From: Methanosaeta sp. PtaB.Bin018
GTDB taxonomy: Archaea; Halobacteriota; Methanosarcinia; Methanotrichales; Methanotrichaceae
NCBI GenBank assembly: GCA_002067755.1
Contig: MVQH01000059.1
Span: 1-56,092, forward strand
Reading direction: 5' to 3'
DNA length: 56,092 nt
The notes under the pieces were generated by a model that was not told the DNA's origin, did not search any database, and saw nothing but the letters and a program-made list of their open reading frames with translations. Position 1 is the stretch's first letter, and each line of letters opens with the position of its first letter. This document shows, piece by piece, positions 24,454 to 34,458 of the stretch. The position numbers were made by a program, and so were the translations under genes.

Positions 24454-26063
24454 GTCGATGCTCCGAAGAACTTCTGCATCATTGGGTACATCTCTTGAAT
24501 CTGCTCGCTGGCTATCTGCTCATAGAGCCTATAGACAATGCTCACCGCCAGGAGCAGACCTGTGCCGCCCGCGCTGCCAAGGGTTCCAAGCAGCGTAGCA
24601 ACCAAGGTTAGCAGGCCAATGATCGCACCACCGATCACCGTCACCTTGGGGATGTATCTTTCCATAAGTCTCTCGATAGAGGCCGGGTTACGCCGATAGC
24701 CTGGAACCTGCAAACCGGAGTTGTGGATCTTGGTTGCAACGCTCTTGGGTCCCATGCCAGTGGTCTCGATCCAGAAGATAGCAAAGATAATTCCACCTAC
24801 GATCAGGAATGTTGAATCCACGAGCACATGCAAAAATATCTGCCAGTTCGCCAGAGGTGCGAATCCAAGCTCAGTTAATCCCGCTACATTTTGGTTTACC
24901 ATGCTGGGTATCCAGCTCTCAGGCCCCCTCAGGGCAGAGAGATAATACATCATCCCTGAAACAGGCTGTGGAGACGAAGCACCCATGGCTGCTCCCGTTG
25001 CGGAATTGTATTTTGCATAGGATATGAAGTTCCCAAGGATGCTCGAGTATCCTGTGTACACTGTAGTCACGCCTTGACCTGTAACCGATGCCGTGGTAAC
25101 CGCTCCGATCTTGGCCGCAAGAAGCGCCCCTAGCATCTCAATATTGGCCTGGATGGCCCTCACTAGGATCATGGGCAGAACCGATGCATAAACCAGCTTT
25201 ACAGGGAACCTGCCTCTAGCACCCCGCACACGGCTGTGTGCCAGAGGGATCTCAATCCTGGTGGACTCAACAAGAACTACCAGCAGGATGATAAGTATTG
25301 TAGATACCAGCGCCAGGATTCCACCTGTGACAAGTATGAACTTCATCCCTTCTGAGGTGAAGATGGTGTCAAAGCTTATGAGCTGCAACCGGATGATGTC
25401 AATCCATTTAGGTATGATGCCAACGGGCAGTCCGGCATCTCCGGTAGCTGGGTTGATGATGCCCGTGACCAACTGCTGGCTTATCCCTGCCACGATGAAC
25501 AGCCCTACGCCTGAGCCCACGCCCCATTTGGAGACGACTTCGTCCATATAGACGATGAGAGAACCACCTACAAATACCTGCAGAAATATCAATAAAGATA
25601 TTATGCCCAGGGGAACGCCAAGAGCACTGGCCAGATCGGCATTGGGCAGCAAATAACCTCCCATGACCTGCGGCAGTGCCTCCACTGCTACCATCACAAA
25701 TACCAGAGCCTTCTGGGTGCCTTGATATATGGCCTGGTCGCGTGGATCGCTCAGGTCGAGCTTGATTATCTCAGCGCCCACCAGGAGCTGCAGCACGATG
25801 GATGCAGTGACTATTGGCCCAATGCCAAGGAGCATCATGGATCCAAAACTGCCAGCAAAGAAAGCACGGTAAGCGCTGAAGATATCAGTGGACGCTGCAG
25901 AGAGGCCAAAGAGCGGTATGTTGCCCAGTATGAAATAGAGCAGCAATATGGCCAGAGTCCAGCTTAGCTTTCTCTTAAAATGGACGTGCCCCGTGGGCCG
26001 CTCCACCGACGGGAGCCGGCGCACAAAGGGCTCTATCGCATAAAAGAAACTATGCTGGTTCAT
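24450..26063 (-). CDS. secY: Protein translocase subunit SecY (Sec61 alpha)
   Basis: A 537-residue ten-helix channel protein. The plug/TM2a region is LFGLSAASTDIFSAYRAFFAGSFGSMMLLGIGPIVTASIVLQLLVGA; RVRGARGRFPVKLVYASVLPMILVRAIQANI is the TM6-7 loop and the ribosome docking region; YRRNPASIERLMERYIPKVTVIGG is TM9-10. It forms the membrane pore for secretory and membrane proteins. It follows uL15 with an ATGA overlap. Adenylate kinase, which often follows secY in euryarchaea, is absent. Confidence 0.95.
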   Translation of the reverse strand: MNQHSFFYAIEPFVRRLPSVERPTGHVHFKRKLSWTLAILLLYFILGNIPLFGLSAASTDIFSAYRAFFAGSFGSMMLLGIGPIVTASIVLQLLVGAEIIKLDLSDPRDQAIYQGTQKALVFVMVAVEALPQVMGGYLLPNADLASALGVPLGIISLLIFLQVFVGGSLIVYMDEVVSKWGVGSGVGLFIVAGISQQLVTGIINPATGDAGLPVGIIPKWIDIIRLQLISFDTIFTSEGMKFILVTGGILALVSTILIILLVVLVESTRIEIPLAHSRVRGARGRFPVKLVYASVLPMILVRAIQANIEMLGALLAAKIGAVTTASVTGQGVTTVYTGYSSILGNFISYAKYNSATGAAMGASSPQPVSGMMYYLSALRGPESWIPSMVNQNVAGLTELGFAPLANWQIFLHVLVDSTFLIVGGIIFAIFWIETTGMGPKSVATKIHNSGLQVPGYRRNPASIERLMERYIPKVTVIGGAIIGLLTLVATLLGTLGSAGGTGLLLAVSIVYRLYEQIASEQIQEMYPMMQKFFGAST

Positions 26064-26437
26064 ACTACTACTGCTTGACCACCAGCAGCCTCAATCTTCT
26101 CCTTGGCCGTAGCTGAGAAACCAGCAGCACTCACAGTCAGCTTTCTGGTTACCTTGCCGCGACCAAGGACTTTCATCTCTCCGAGCTCAACCTTACCATC
26201 CTGCCCAGCCAGCTGATCCAGCATGTCTACATTGACCACTTCTGGTTTTTGGGACAGCGGCAAACGGACAAATCCATGCCTGCCCATCTGGGTGCCGAGA
26301 AGAATGGACCGCATGAAGTGATGCTTGCACTTGCCTACGTCTCCACGACCGCCTCGTGAGCCGCCCCCTCGCGCGTTCTTGTGTTTGCCGTGGTACGTCC
26401 TATGGCCTCTGCGTTCCTTCGTCTTTGGTCTAACCAT
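26060..26437 (-). CDS. rpl15: Ribosomal protein uL15
   Basis: A 125-residue large-subunit protein: RGHRTYHGKHKNARGGGSRGGRG is the glycine/arginine-rich N-terminal extension that threads into 23S rRNA, and the C-terminal VTRKLTVSAAGFSATAKEKIEAAGG the globular end. It is short for the family (usually about 140-150). It lies 6 bases after uL30 and overlaps secY. Confidence 0.93.
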   Translation of the reverse strand: MVRPKTKERRGHRTYHGKHKNARGGGSRGGRGDVGKCKHHFMRSILLGTQMGRHGFVRLPLSQKPEVVNVDMLDQLAGQDGKVELGEMKVLGRGKVTRKLTVSAAGFSATAKEKIEAAGGQAVVV

Positions 26438-26443
26438 CGCCTT

Positions 26444-26899
26444 CTACCTCATCCTCTTGATAAGATCTGCCAGGTCCTCGCGAAAACCTACATCTCCGCC
26501 CTGCCCTGCAGTCTTCTTGGTGGTCTTCAAGCCCCCTCTCGCCGGATGTAGTCTGAAGATGGGCTTTATTCCATAGTCCGTCAGGCTGGCCGAGCCAGAG
26601 TTCACAGCCGAAGCAAATTCCCTAAAAGAGCGATAGGGTGTGTTCTCTTTCAAGAACTGCTCTGTAAGACGCCGGTTGCCGCTCAGCCGCCCACGCTTCT
26701 CAAGGAGCATGGCCAAAGTGTCATCGTCTATCTTGCCCCAGGCGACGTAATCCTTCACCTTCTGGATCATTCCACGATAGTGGTGGTTCTCCCCAACCAC
26801 AGCACAGTGGTTGACCCTGTGAATGCGCAGCATTGCCAGGGTATCCTTAACCTCGGGCCTGAGATTAACCTCGCCTCTCAATCTCACTACGGCAAACAT
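26444..26899 (-). CDS. rpl30: Ribosomal protein uL30
   Basis: A 151-residue archaeal-length uL30. It starts MFAVVRLRGEVNLRPEVKDTL, with LRIHRVNHCAVV and the long archaeal extension through GGLKTTKKTAGQGGDVGFREDL. It lies 2 bases after uS5 and 6 before uL15. It is part of the large subunit near 5S rRNA. Confidence 0.95.
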   Translation of the reverse strand: MFAVVRLRGEVNLRPEVKDTLAMLRIHRVNHCAVVGENHHYRGMIQKVKDYVAWGKIDDDTLAMLLEKRGRLSGNRRLTEQFLKENTPYRSFREFASAVNSGSASLTDYGIKPIFRLHPARGGLKTTKKTAGQGGDVGFREDLADLIKRMR

Positions 26900-26901
26900 C
26901 T

Positions 26902-27525
26902 TCAGGCCCTCACGGTTATGGTATTGATCAATGCATTGTAGGTGGCTTTGGCAAAGTTGAGGGTGGTCCTGGTCGAACCGGCAGTCCTCGTCCAGACATC
27001 CTTGATGCCTGCCATATCCATGACCTTCTTGGAGGTGTCACCAGCAGCTATCCCAAGGCCCCGAGGAGCAGGGATGAGCACCACTCTGACGCTTCCAGAC
27101 TCGCCCACGACTTCATAGGGCACAGTATGTGGCAAACCACAGCCGCATTCCCAGCTACCACATCCACGCTTGACCTTCATGATATTCAGTTTGGCGTTGT
27201 CGATACCTTTTTTGATTGCACGGCCCACCTGAACATCCTTGCCTTCACCAAGGCCGATATAACCATCTCTGTTGCCTACTATCACAGTGGTTCTGAATTT
27301 GACCCTCCTTCCGGAGTCGGTCATCCTCTGAACCATGTTGATGTCCAAAACCTCGTCCTCAAGACCGGGAATAAGCACATCGATCAGGCCTGCCTCCTTA
27401 ATTGGCAGCCCCGACGCAATAGCCTCATCGAAGGTAGTTACCTGGCCCTCGAAAACTAGCCTGCCCAGCCTGGTCCTGGGGACCCACTCTTCTTGGTAAA
27501 AATCGCGTTTCTTTTTCTGATCCAC
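26902..27525 (-). CDS. rps5: Ribosomal protein uS5
   Basis: A 207-residue small-subunit protein involved in decoding accuracy. [29 protein letters not shown] is the dsRNA-binding fold and [36 protein letters not shown] the C-terminal domain. The GTG at 27525 follows GGGGTGA, four bases upstream, immediately after the uL18 stop, and is preferred over a longer frame start at 27561 inside uL18. Confidence 0.95.
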   Translation of the reverse strand: MDQKKKRDFYQEEWVPRTRLGRLVFEGQVTTFDEAIASGLPIKEAGLIDVLIPGLEDEVLDINMVQRMTDSGRRVKFRTTVIVGNRDGYIGLGEGKDVQVGRAIKKGIDNAKLNIMKVKRGCGSWECGCGLPHTVPYEVVGESGSVRVVLIPAPRGLGIAAGDTSKKVMDMAGIKDVWTRTAGSTRTTLNFAKATYNALINTITVRA

Positions 27526-27529
27526 AGTC

Positions 27530-28039
27530 TCACCCCAGTATCTTCTCACGGGCCTGCTCAAATTGGGCCACGACGTCCGCTCCGGTGTGCTCCTTTATGT
27601 GCTCGCCGCGAATCCTCTCATCCTCTGGGAAGACCTCAGGGCTGTGAGGCACCTGGACGCCTGCGTCAACGACGCCTTTTATTGCAGCATAGATTCTGTT
27701 GCCGCGAGTGGATGCATGCAGGCCAATGTCTGCTATGCCCTCGCTCACACCCAGGGCCAGCATCTTCTTTCCAAAGAGGAGCCCTGTAAGGTATGCTGCT
27801 GGCAAATTGCCCTTCCCAAGAGTATACCCGAAGCCTTCCAATTCCCTGGAATTGACCGTCAGCAGCGTCCTGTCGCCTTTTTGCTCCGCTACAACCAGCT
27901 GTATTGTGGTGCTTGCATTGCTCTTTCTGACCACAACCCTCGGTTTCTTCGATAGTATTAGTTTATATCTGACGTGATAGTTGGTCTTGCCCTCTCTCCG
28001 CCTGCGGAAGGGCACCTTGTATCTTGGTCCTGTAGCCAA
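27530..28039 (-). CDS. rpl18: Ribosomal protein uL18
   Basis: A 169-residue 5S-rRNA-binding protein starting from TTG as [21 protein letters not shown], the usual archaeal N-terminus. GGGGTG lies upstream, overlapping the eL19 stop; the longer frame to 28081 lies within eL19. It carries YRLIL-type [16 protein letters not shown] and [17 protein letters not shown]. Confidence 0.93.
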   Translation of the reverse strand: MATGPRYKVPFRRRREGKTNYHVRYKLILSKKPRVVVRKSNASTTIQLVVAEQKGDRTLLTVNSRELEGFGYTLGKGNLPAAYLTGLLFGKKMLALGVSEGIADIGLHASTRGNRIYAAIKGVVDAGVQVPHSPEVFPEDERIRGEHIKEHTGADVVAQFEQAREKILG

Positions 28040-28040
28040 G

Positions 28041-28502
28041 TCACTCACCCCTGGAAAGGCTCTTGGCCTTGATGTAGGCATTGAGATGCGAAATGCTTCT
28101 GTACTCTCCGCCCTTGGATTTGCGGTAGAGCAACCTGTAGGTATGCCGGTCTATCTGATCGTCATCCCGAAGCTGTCTCAATCTCCTCCTCAGAGCGCGG
28201 ATCTTCGTCATCCACTGCTCCTTATGAGGCGTTCTAGCTCCCTGGGCTCCTTTTCTGCGCCCTGCTCCCTTGCAGTGGCCGTAGGCCCGCTTGGCTGCCC
28301 TGGCCCTGAATCTGGCCCGGCTGTTTCCCTTTTTGGGCTTGGCCTTGATATTTCCCAGGTTAATTTGGGAACGGATATCCTCTCGGGTTATGGCATCCGC
28401 CAGATCGCCTGCAACCTCAGGATCGGGATTGATCCAGACGCGGCTTTCGCCCACTGCGAGCTCAGCCGCCGCCAGCCTGCGCTGTGTCGTAAAATCGGGC
28501 AT
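28041..28502 (-). CDS. rpl19e: Ribosomal protein eL19
   Basis: A 153-residue archaeal/eukaryotic-specific protein. [23 protein letters not shown] starts it, and the long basic helix [37 protein letters not shown] is the signature that spans the subunit interface. It lies one base after eL32. Confidence 0.95.
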   Translation of the reverse strand: MPDFTTQRRLAAAELAVGESRVWINPDPEVAGDLADAITREDIRSQINLGNIKAKPKKGNSRARFRARAAKRAYGHCKGAGRRKGAQGARTPHKEQWMTKIRALRRRLRQLRDDDQIDRHTYRLLYRKSKGGEYRSISHLNAYIKAKSLSRGE

Positions 28503-28503
28503 C

Positions 28504-28878
28504 TCAGGCCCCTCCTCTGGAGTTAAGCACCTTCAGGCCCATCTCCTTAGCCTTGGCCTGAATCTCTTGGCGTTTCTTCAATCCCACTGCTGAAGCTATG
28601 CGCACAGCATAGCCCTTTGCCCTCTCAAGATCTGAAACGTTATTCACCAGCATCTCAGGCAGGCCGCACGGATGAAATCCTCGTACCTCTCTGGGGCTTC
28701 CAAACCCAGGCCTAACCAGCTTGCCCTTGGCAGCTATCTGCTGCCTGAGCTTGTTGTGCAGGCCGCGAGGCTTTCGCCAGCTTGTGGGCAGCCTCTTCTT
28801 TTTATGTGAATCGTGAAAGTTAAACTCAGGCTTCTTGGCCTTCTGCCTGGCCCTCACTCTCAGTAATCTCTGTGCCAT
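28504..28878 (-). CDS. rpl32e: Ribosomal protein eL32
   Basis: A 124-residue protein with [15 protein letters not shown] and [24 protein letters not shown]. The ATG at 28878 has GAGGTGA five bases upstream, so it is preferred to the GTG overlapping the uL6 stop. It belongs to the archaeal spc-like part of the operon. Confidence 0.94.
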   Translation of the reverse strand: MAQRLLRVRARQKAKKPEFNFHDSHKKKRLPTSWRKPRGLHNKLRQQIAAKGKLVRPGFGSPREVRGFHPCGLPEMLVNNVSDLERAKGYAVRIASAVGLKKRQEIQAKAKEMGLKVLNSRGGA

Positions 28879-28883
28879 CCTCG

Positions 28884-29414
28884 TCACCTCTTGTCCACCA
28901 GGTATATCCCATCTTGGAATATCCTGATATCGAATCCTCGCACCCGCGTGGCCTGCTCAATGTTGGCCATGGTCTGGCCAACGTGCTCCTTGTCGATGCC
29001 TGTGATCACTACCTCGTCCTTTCCTAAATTCACCTTGGTTCCGGGCAAGATTTTAGCGGATCGAGGCTTCCTCTCGCCGAGGAAGTTATTGATGATAAGC
29101 TCGTCTGCAGCCGCCTTGAGCTGGATTGGAAAGTGAGAGTACACGACCTTCATCTTGTACTCATACCCTTCTGTTACGCCTTTAATCATATTGCGTATGT
29201 GCGCCGCCAGGGTTCCAACCATGGCCCTCTGACGCTTGCGATCGAGCCTGGAATTCACGACCAGATGAGAATCCTCTTTCCTGATCTCAATCTCAGGATA
29301 GGAAAGCTGCCTGGAGATCTCGCCCTTGGGGCCTTTGACCGTGACGGTATTTCCATCCACAGTAACGGCAACTCCTTCAGGAATCTCTACCTGTCGTGCA
29401 ATCTCTTTGACCAT
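28884..29414 (-). CDS. rpl6: Ribosomal protein uL6
   Basis: A 176-residue protein, KEIARQVEIPEGVAVTVDGNTVTVKGPKGE, with the second domain LPGTKVNLGKDEVVITGIDKEHVGQTMANIEQATRVRGFD. It binds the sarcin-ricin region of 23S rRNA. ATG 29414 has GGTGG six bases upstream. Confidence 0.95.
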   Translation of the reverse strand: MVKEIARQVEIPEGVAVTVDGNTVTVKGPKGEISRQLSYPEIEIRKEDSHLVVNSRLDRKRQRAMVGTLAAHIRNMIKGVTEGYEYKMKVVYSHFPIQLKAAADELIINNFLGERKPRSAKILPGTKVNLGKDEVVITGIDKEHVGQTMANIEQATRVRGFDIRIFQDGIYLVDKR

Positions 29415-29423
29415 TGCGACCAC

Positions 29424-29813
29424 CTAATATACATAGGCCAGGAGCTGTCCACCCAGTGATTGGGCCCTGGCATCGCTGTGAGCCATGACCCCCTTGCTCG
29501 TGCTGAGGATCAGCACTCCGAAGTTCCTGGCTGGGAGGAATCGCTTCTCCCATTTCTCAAGCTCCGAGACTTTGGTTGCAAACCGGGGCTTGATGACGCC
29601 GCAGCGGTTTATTCTTCCCAGGAGCTTTACTCTAAACATTCCTGACTTTCCGTCGTCAACGAACTCGAACTCACCGATGTATCCTCTGTCCGCCATCACC
29701 TTGAGCGCTCGACCTATGAGCTTGGAGGCGGGATGGATCATACACTCGGGTTTGCCAACGCTCTCCGCATTCTTGATAATGGACAGTGCATCGGCCAGTG
29801 GATCTAACAACAC
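29424..29813 (-). CDS. rps8: Ribosomal protein uS8
   Basis: A 129-residue primary 16S-binding protein, starting from GTG as [17 protein letters not shown], with [30 protein letters not shown] at the end. GGTGG lies upstream after the uS14 stop. The frame extension to 29858 lies in uS14 and is not coding. Confidence 0.95.
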   Translation of the reverse strand: MLLDPLADALSIIKNAESVGKPECMIHPASKLIGRALKVMADRGYIGEFEFVDDGKSGMFRVKLLGRINRCGVIKPRFATKVSELEKWEKRFLPARNFGVLILSTSKGVMAHSDARAQSLGGQLLAYVY

Positions 29814-29823
29814 GTGTGACCAC

Positions 29824-29976
29824 CTACGAATATTTTTCAAAGCCCATCTCAGGGGCAATCTCTCGGAAGCACTGCCTGCACAGGTATATTCCGTACTTTC
29901 TCACCAGGCCGTTCTTGTTACCACAGCGCTTGCAGGTGTTCGCACCTCTTCCGAAGACCTTCTTGCCTTTCTTCAT
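29824..29976 (-). CDS. rps14: Ribosomal protein uS14 (zinc-binding)
   Basis: A 50-residue protein with one zinc finger: [27 protein letters not shown], CxxC…CxxC. It starts [13 protein letters not shown] at ATG 29976, overlapping the uL5 stop as ATGA. The short zinc form is usual in archaea. Confidence 0.94.
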   Translation of the reverse strand: MKKGKKVFGRGANTCKRCGNKNGLVRKYGIYLCRQCFREIAPEMGFEKYS

Positions 29977-30488
29977 GCTGCCTCCAAGATCACTACGCCG
30001 AACCTCTTTTGGACGAACTCCACTGTATCGTCCTTGCTCAGCCTCTGCCTGGCAGGGAGCCTCTTTTGGCATATGCGCCTTCGGGCAATCCTGTAACCGG
30101 CTCTCTTCATCGCCACTGAGACATCCATTCCGAAGATGCCGATCTCGGGGTCATACCTCATGCCTGGGAAGTCGGTGTGCTCTTCAATGCCAAATGAGAA
30201 GTTGCCCTGCTCATCGAACTGGCTCTTCTTCAGGCTGCTTCCTGCTGCTTTCAAAGCTACTGCCAGAAAATCCTCAGCCGCCTTACCCCTCAAGGTAAGC
30301 TTTGCTCCTATGGGCTCTTTCTTCTTGATGCCGAAGTTTGGCAGAGTCTTCTTGGCGATCGACCGAACCGGCGCTTGATGAGTGATGGCTTTCAGGATGG
30401 TCTCAGCATTGACCAGCCGCTGGCCACTCTCCCCCACGCCCACGTGCACGACGACTTTGTCGATGCGGGGCTCAAGCATTACATTCAT
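29973..30488 (-). CDS. rpl5: Ribosomal protein uL5
   Basis: A 171-residue 5S-rRNA-contacting protein. [23 protein letters not shown] starts it, with [17 protein letters not shown] and [33 protein letters not shown]. It has ATGA overlaps with both neighbours. Confidence 0.95.
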   Translation of the reverse strand: MNVMLEPRIDKVVVHVGVGESGQRLVNAETILKAITHQAPVRSIAKKTLPNFGIKKKEPIGAKLTLRGKAAEDFLAVALKAAGSSLKKSQFDEQGNFSFGIEEHTDFPGMRYDPEIGIFGMDVSVAMKRAGYRIARRRICQKRLPARQRLSKDDTVEFVQKRFGVVILEAA

Positions 30489-31189
30489 CTAATTGCCCCC
30501 AGTTTGATGACCGGCTGATCTTCTCCGATCATATAGACGTAATCTTCTATGGTCTCGAACTCCTCGTCTCCGGAGATTATCACCCTGTTAGGCTGGGAGC
30601 TCTTCACGGTTATGATCTCCTTGATCTTTCCAGTCTGTCCGGCGTGCTTTCCACCTACGACCATGGCCAGGTTGCCGACCTTGAACTCGATCCTATCCTC
30701 GATGTTCTTCTCGGGGATTGAGAGAACAAGAGAATCGCCCACTTTGAACTCTCCTTCATCGAGCTTATTCGATCCATCTGAGAGATTGAGCTGCTGCCTC
30801 TTGCCCTTGAGGATGGTCTTGTTCTCAATTCTGGCCAGCTTTCTCACGGTTCCTGGCTCAAGGAGGCTTAAGTAGAACATTCCTCTGGCATCCTTCAGCA
30901 TTCTGTACTGCTGATCGAGGAGCGGAATGGATATTACATCAAATATGCCAACCGGCAGCTTGTAATCCTTCTGGACCTTTCCGTCCACCAGCACCTTGCC
31001 CTCGTAGAGGACCCTCTTCGCTTCGCGAGCGTTATCCACGAGCTTGAGCATATCCCGAATTACAGTTACAAGAGGTATGCTCTCCTGCGATGAATGGGGT
31101 CCTGGGCTGGTCTTGGCCACCCACTTTTTGGTCTTTCTGGCAATGGGCCAGCTCACGGGAATGGTTACCCTCTTTTGGTGTCTGCTCAC
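30485..31189 (-). CDS. rps4e: Ribosomal protein eS4
   Basis: A 234-residue archaeal/eukaryotic eS4: [21 protein letters not shown]4 RNA-binding domain [34 protein letters not shown], and a KOW motif near [19 protein letters not shown]. It starts with GTG overlapping the uL24 stop. Confidence 0.95.
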   Translation of the reverse strand: MSRHQKRVTIPVSWPIARKTKKWVAKTSPGPHSSQESIPLVTVIRDMLKLVDNAREAKRVLYEGKVLVDGKVQKDYKLPVGIFDVISIPLLDQQYRMLKDARGMFYLSLLEPGTVRKLARIENKTILKGKRQQLNLSDGSNKLDEGEFKVGDSLVLSIPEKNIEDRIEFKVGNLAMVVGGKHAGQTGKIKEIITVKSSQPNRVIISGDEEFETIEDYVYMIGEDQPVIKLGAIR

Positions 31190-31545
31190 TCTGATCGCCT
31201 CGCGAAGATCTTCTCCCTCTCTGCGTCCTCAAGCTCGAGCTTTACGATCATGACGTTGGAGGGATGAAGGGTTCTGGGCACCTCTGTTCCGTCCGCGCGA
31301 AAGTTGCTCACGCCTGCTACTTTTATTGTGCACCTCTTGAGATCCACATCCTCGACCAGCCCTTCGGTGCCTGCGTGATCTCCACGCATCACCTTAACCG
31401 TATCGCCCTTGCGAAGCTCTGCACTGCGCTTCTTCAGCTCTTCGCGCAGAGCCTTGCTCAAGGGTGCGTGCATGTACTTTTGACGCCTGTGCAGCGGTGC
31501 AGTATACCTCTCCTTCCGCTGCTTCCTTGGCTGAATGCTCTTCAT
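31186..31545 (-). CDS. rpl24: Ribosomal protein uL24
   Basis: A 119-residue protein, [22 protein letters not shown], with the KOW motif [23 protein letters not shown]. Starts at 31554 (GTG), 31551 and 31545 (ATG) are all in frame; ATG 31545 gives the usual N-terminus and follows GTGATGATT. It acts early in large-subunit assembly. Confidence 0.93.
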   Translation of the reverse strand: MKSIQPRKQRKERYTAPLHRRQKYMHAPLSKALREELKKRSAELRKGDTVKVMRGDHAGTEGLVEDVDLKRCTIKVAGVSNFRADGTEVPRTLHPSNVMIVKLELEDAEREKIFARRSE

Positions 31546-31550
31546 AATCA

Positions 31551-31949
31551 TCACACAATCATAGATGCCGCTGAGGCTATCTTGCCGAATCTCTCGGCAA
31601 CCTCGCGGGCCACGGGTCCCTTGACCTCAGAGCCCTTGGGAACGCCCTCGTCGTCTACGATGACGGCAGCATTATCCTCGAAGCTCACCCTGAGGCCATC
31701 GGGCCTGCGGAACTCCTTTCTCTGGCGAATGATGACTGCCTTGAAGATCTGCTTGCGCATCTCTGGAGTTCCCTTCTTTACAGATACTATTACCATATCC
31801 CCGATTCCTGCGCAGGGCTGCCGGTTTTTCGCGCCTCGGTATTTCTTTACCGAAATGACGTGTAGCGTCCGCGCACCTGTATTGTCCACGCAATCCAGGT
31901 ATGCGCCAGTGTTGATCGCCCTTGGGATCTTGGCCTTATGTCCTCTCAT
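31551..31949 (-). CDS. rpl14: Ribosomal protein uL14
   Basis: A 132-residue protein of the subunit interface: [53 protein letters not shown] and [13 protein letters not shown]-type [13 protein letters not shown]. It has ATGA overlap with uS17. Confidence 0.96.
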   Translation of the reverse strand: MRGHKAKIPRAINTGAYLDCVDNTGARTLHVISVKKYRGAKNRQPCAGIGDMVIVSVKKGTPEMRKQIFKAVIIRQRKEFRRPDGLRVSFEDNAAVIVDDEGVPKGSEVKGPVAREVAERFGKIASAASMIV

Positions 31950-32266
31950 CTCAAGACCTCCACTACCACGTAAGACTTGGTCTTGGAGAGGGGCCTACAC
32001 TCCGCTATCCTGACACGATCCCCTTCTTTTGCATCAATGCAAGGGGGATTGTGCGCATGAATCTTGGACTGTCTCTTCTCAAATCGTTCGTATTTCGTTG
32101 CCTTCTTCTCGAACTTGCGCAAAACTACCACGGTATTTTCCATCTTGTCGCTAACCACAGTACAATCGAAGACCTGGCCGCGCACAGGCAGGGTACCATG
32201 GAAGGGACACTTCGGATCGTTGCACTCCTTCTGCGGCGCGCTAACGTCCAGTCCGATATCCCTCAT
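31946..32266 (-). CDS. rps17: Ribosomal protein uS17
   Basis: A 106-residue archaeal uS17, [24 protein letters not shown], with the OB-fold [46 protein letters not shown] 32266 has GAGGTG six bases upstream and overlaps the rnp1 stop. Confidence 0.95.
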   Translation of the reverse strand: MRDIGLDVSAPQKECNDPKCPFHGTLPVRGQVFDCTVVSDKMENTVVVLRKFEKKATKYERFEKRQSKIHAHNPPCIDAKEGDRVRIAECRPLSKTKSYVVVEVLR

Positions 32267-32556
32267 AACTTCCACCTCGTCCTTTGCATTCTCTTTTGTA
32301 TTCTGTTCTCGGGCTGCGAGATCAAGACAGAGCCTGAGACCAAAACCCTATTCCCCTCGGGCAGGGCGAAGATCAGGCTCGTGTTCGACTTGGAGATGCG
32401 CAAGACTTTGCGCCCCGTCTCCAAAAGGAACGTGTTCCTGGTCTCGTCCACAATCCGACCACTGATTCCAACCTGACTTGGATTGGTGCTCGCCTCAACC
32501 AAAACGTCAAGGCCGATCAGTTCGTGCCTTGTCAGGTTCTCAGGGGTCAGATTCAC
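32263..32556 (-). CDS. rnp1: RNase P protein component 1 (Rpp29/Pop4)
   Basis: A 97-residue Sm-like protein: [61 protein letters not shown]. It is a subunit of archaeal RNase P, which trims tRNA 5' ends, and it is conserved between uL29 and uS17 in archaea. It overlaps both neighbours by 4 bases. Confidence 0.92.
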   Translation of the reverse strand: MNLTPENLTRHELIGLDVLVEASTNPSQVGISGRIVDETRNTFLLETGRKVLRISKSNTSLIFALPEGNRVLVSGSVLISQPENRIQKRMQRTRWKL

Positions 32557-32753
32557 TGCTTTCGCTCCCTCTGGACTGTCTTGATCCTGGCGATCGTCCT
32601 GCGGATGTCTCTGATCCTCCCGGGTTTCTCGGGAGCGCCACCGGCAGTCACGATGCCTCTCTCGCGAATGAGCTCGCTCTCGAGCTTTCGCAGCTCCTCT
32701 GCAATCTCCTCCTCGTTCATGTTTCGGATCTCATCAATATTGAAGATCGCCAT
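32553..32753 (-). CDS. rpl29: Ribosomal protein uL29
   Basis: A 66-residue two-helix protein near the exit tunnel: [32 protein letters not shown] and [20 protein letters not shown]. It follows uS3 by 6 bases. Confidence 0.93.
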   Translation of the reverse strand: MAIFNIDEIRNMNEEEIAEELRKLESELIRERGIVTAGGAPEKPGRIRDIRRTIARIKTVQRERKQ

Positions 32754-32759
32754 TAGGGG

Positions 32760-33566
32760 TCACTCCTCCTTGGCCCGAGGTTCAGCACCGGGCCTCGCCT
32801 CAGCATGAAGAGCGTCCTCTGCCACGCCCTCGTCTGGTGAGGCTGCTGGCGAGTCGTCTGGGGATTTGGGCTCCACTGCCTGAGCTGGCTCCAGGAGCTG
32901 ATCCAGTTCGCTCTTCTTCTCGGCAGCCTGCTGTGCAGGCGCTGCGACTGGCGCTGCGGCCGGCTCCGCCTGTGCTTGTTCGATCTGGAAGTCATCGGGC
33001 AGCCTCACATCTGGTGGAATGATCCGAACCTGACAGCCGATTACGCCCAGCTTCTTCACGGCCACCGAGTATCCCATGTCAACAAGCTCAACAGCTGGCT
33101 TGCCTGAATGCTTGATGTATCCCGAGATGAACTTCTCAGTTCTGGATCGGGGGCCGGTCAGCTTGCCGCTTATGACTATCTCGCAGCCGAGAGCTCCAGC
33201 GTCCATCACCCTGCGCATCATCGACTGGCCTGCCTTGCGGAAGTACCAGCCGCGCTCCAAAGATGATGCCAGGCGGTTGGCTACAACCCTGCCGTTCAGG
33301 TCGCCACGGCCCACATCCTGCACGTCTATCTGAGGATTGTCCAGATGGAATCTACGATCAAGGTCGCGGGTGATCTTGCGGATAAGTTTGCCTCCCTTGC
33401 CGATGACCATGCCAGGCTTCTCCGCGTAAACAGTGATCTGAGTGCCCATGGGCGTGCGGTTCATTGTCATGCCGCCATATCCTGCCCGCTCCAGCTCTAC
33501 AGCCAGATACTCATCTACGAGAGCTTTGGTGATGCCCTCTTGAACGAACTTCTTCTCTACAGACAT
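32760..33566 (-). CDS. rps3: Ribosomal protein uS3 with a long Ala/Pro/Glu-rich tail
   Basis: A 268-residue protein. [22 protein letters not shown] and the KH domain [21 protein letters not shown] (GxxG is GKGG) form the core, ending near DDFQIEQ (residue about 190). After this a 75-residue disordered tail of Ala/Pro/Glu ([20 protein letters not shown]…) extends the protein. Such tails vary between methanogens. The start at 33566 overlaps the uL22 stop (TGATG). Confidence 0.95.
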   Translation of the reverse strand: MSVEKKFVQEGITKALVDEYLAVELERAGYGGMTMNRTPMGTQITVYAEKPGMVIGKGGKLIRKITRDLDRRFHLDNPQIDVQDVGRGDLNGRVVANRLASSLERGWYFRKAGQSMMRRVMDAGALGCEIVISGKLTGPRSRTEKFISGYIKHSGKPAVELVDMGYSVAVKKLGVIGCQVRIIPPDVRLPDDFQIEQAQAEPAAAPVAAPAQQAAEKKSELDQLLEPAQAVEPKSPDDSPAASPDEGVAEDALHAEARPGAEPRAKEE

Positions 33567-34027
33567 CAGCTCTTCACCTCGGTCAGGATCATCTCGACTG
33601 AGACCGTCTCCGTATTCTTGGGAGTCGCCCGGCCCATGGCTCTGGGCATCCATCCTCGAATGGTTCTGCCCTTCAAAGTGCCTGCGTGGTAGATCCTCAA
33701 CTTGTCGGATTCCATTCCCTTGTACTCAGCATTGGCCAGTGCATTCTCCAGGACGGCCAGCACAGCCCTTGCCGCCTTTTCCGGATATCTGCCGGCATCT
33801 GCGCCCACCAGGCCATGCCTGTGAGCCACATTCCTCCTGTAGCGCTTGAAGGGGACCGGCCTCTTCAAGGCCACTACATCCTCCAAATAGGCTTTTGCGC
33901 TATTGGCTCGCATGCCTCTCAGAGTCCTGCATATCTCGCGGGCATGCTTCGGTGAGATGTGAAGCTCCAATCCCATAGCCCTTGATGAGCGTCCTGCAGG
34001 CGTAAGCGAATAATTCAATCTGCCCAA
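33566..34027 (-). CDS. rpl22: Ribosomal protein uL22
   Basis: A 153-residue exit-tunnel protein, [38 protein letters not shown], with the tunnel loop [35 protein letters not shown]. The TTG at 34027 follows GAGGTG by about 8 bases; earlier in-frame codons overlap that site. Confidence 0.94.
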   Translation of the reverse strand: MGRLNYSLTPAGRSSRAMGLELHISPKHAREICRTLRGMRANSAKAYLEDVVALKRPVPFKRYRRNVAHRHGLVGADAGRYPEKAARAVLAVLENALANAEYKGMESDKLRIYHAGTLKGRTIRGWMPRAMGRATPKNTETVSVEMILTEVKS

Positions 34028-34038
34028 ATACACACACC

Positions 34039-34449
34039 TCACTTCAGCGGCACATACTTGCTCGATCTGGTAGCACCCACACCTGCGGCGCCGTGCTGCA
34101 CACGAGCGCGCGTCAGAGCGAACTCGCCGAAATAGTGACCTACCATCTCAGGCATGACCTCGACCTTCTCGAAGGACTTGCCGTTGTAGATCTCCAGGCT
34201 CTTGCCCACCATATCCGGGAGAACTATCATGTTCCTGATATGGGTTCGAACCGAAGTCTTGTTCTTCAGGCCAGCGAGAAGTTTCTTGTTCTCCTTCATC
34301 AGGCCTCTTTTGATTGATCTGCGCTGCCGCGCTGGAAGCAGCTCGGCAAGCTCCTCTATGCTCAACTTGGCGAGGTCGGAGATCCTCCGTCCCCGGTACA
34401 AGAACTCTTCCTTCCTCTTGGGAAGCTTGGATCCTGCTTTTTTTGCCAA
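34039..34449 (-). CDS. rps19: Ribosomal protein uS19
   Basis: A 136-residue protein, [20 protein letters not shown], as in other methanogens, then [21 protein letters not shown] and the A-site region [31 protein letters not shown] 34449 is preferred to earlier GTG/ATG codons because AGGTGAT lies directly before it. Confidence 0.94.
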   Translation of the reverse strand: MAKKAGSKLPKRKEEFLYRGRRISDLAKLSIEELAELLPARQRRSIKRGLMKENKKLLAGLKNKTSVRTHIRNMIVLPDMVGKSLEIYNGKSFEKVEVMPEMVGHYFGEFALTRARVQHGAAGVGATRSSKYVPLK

Positions 34450-34458
34450 AATCATCAC

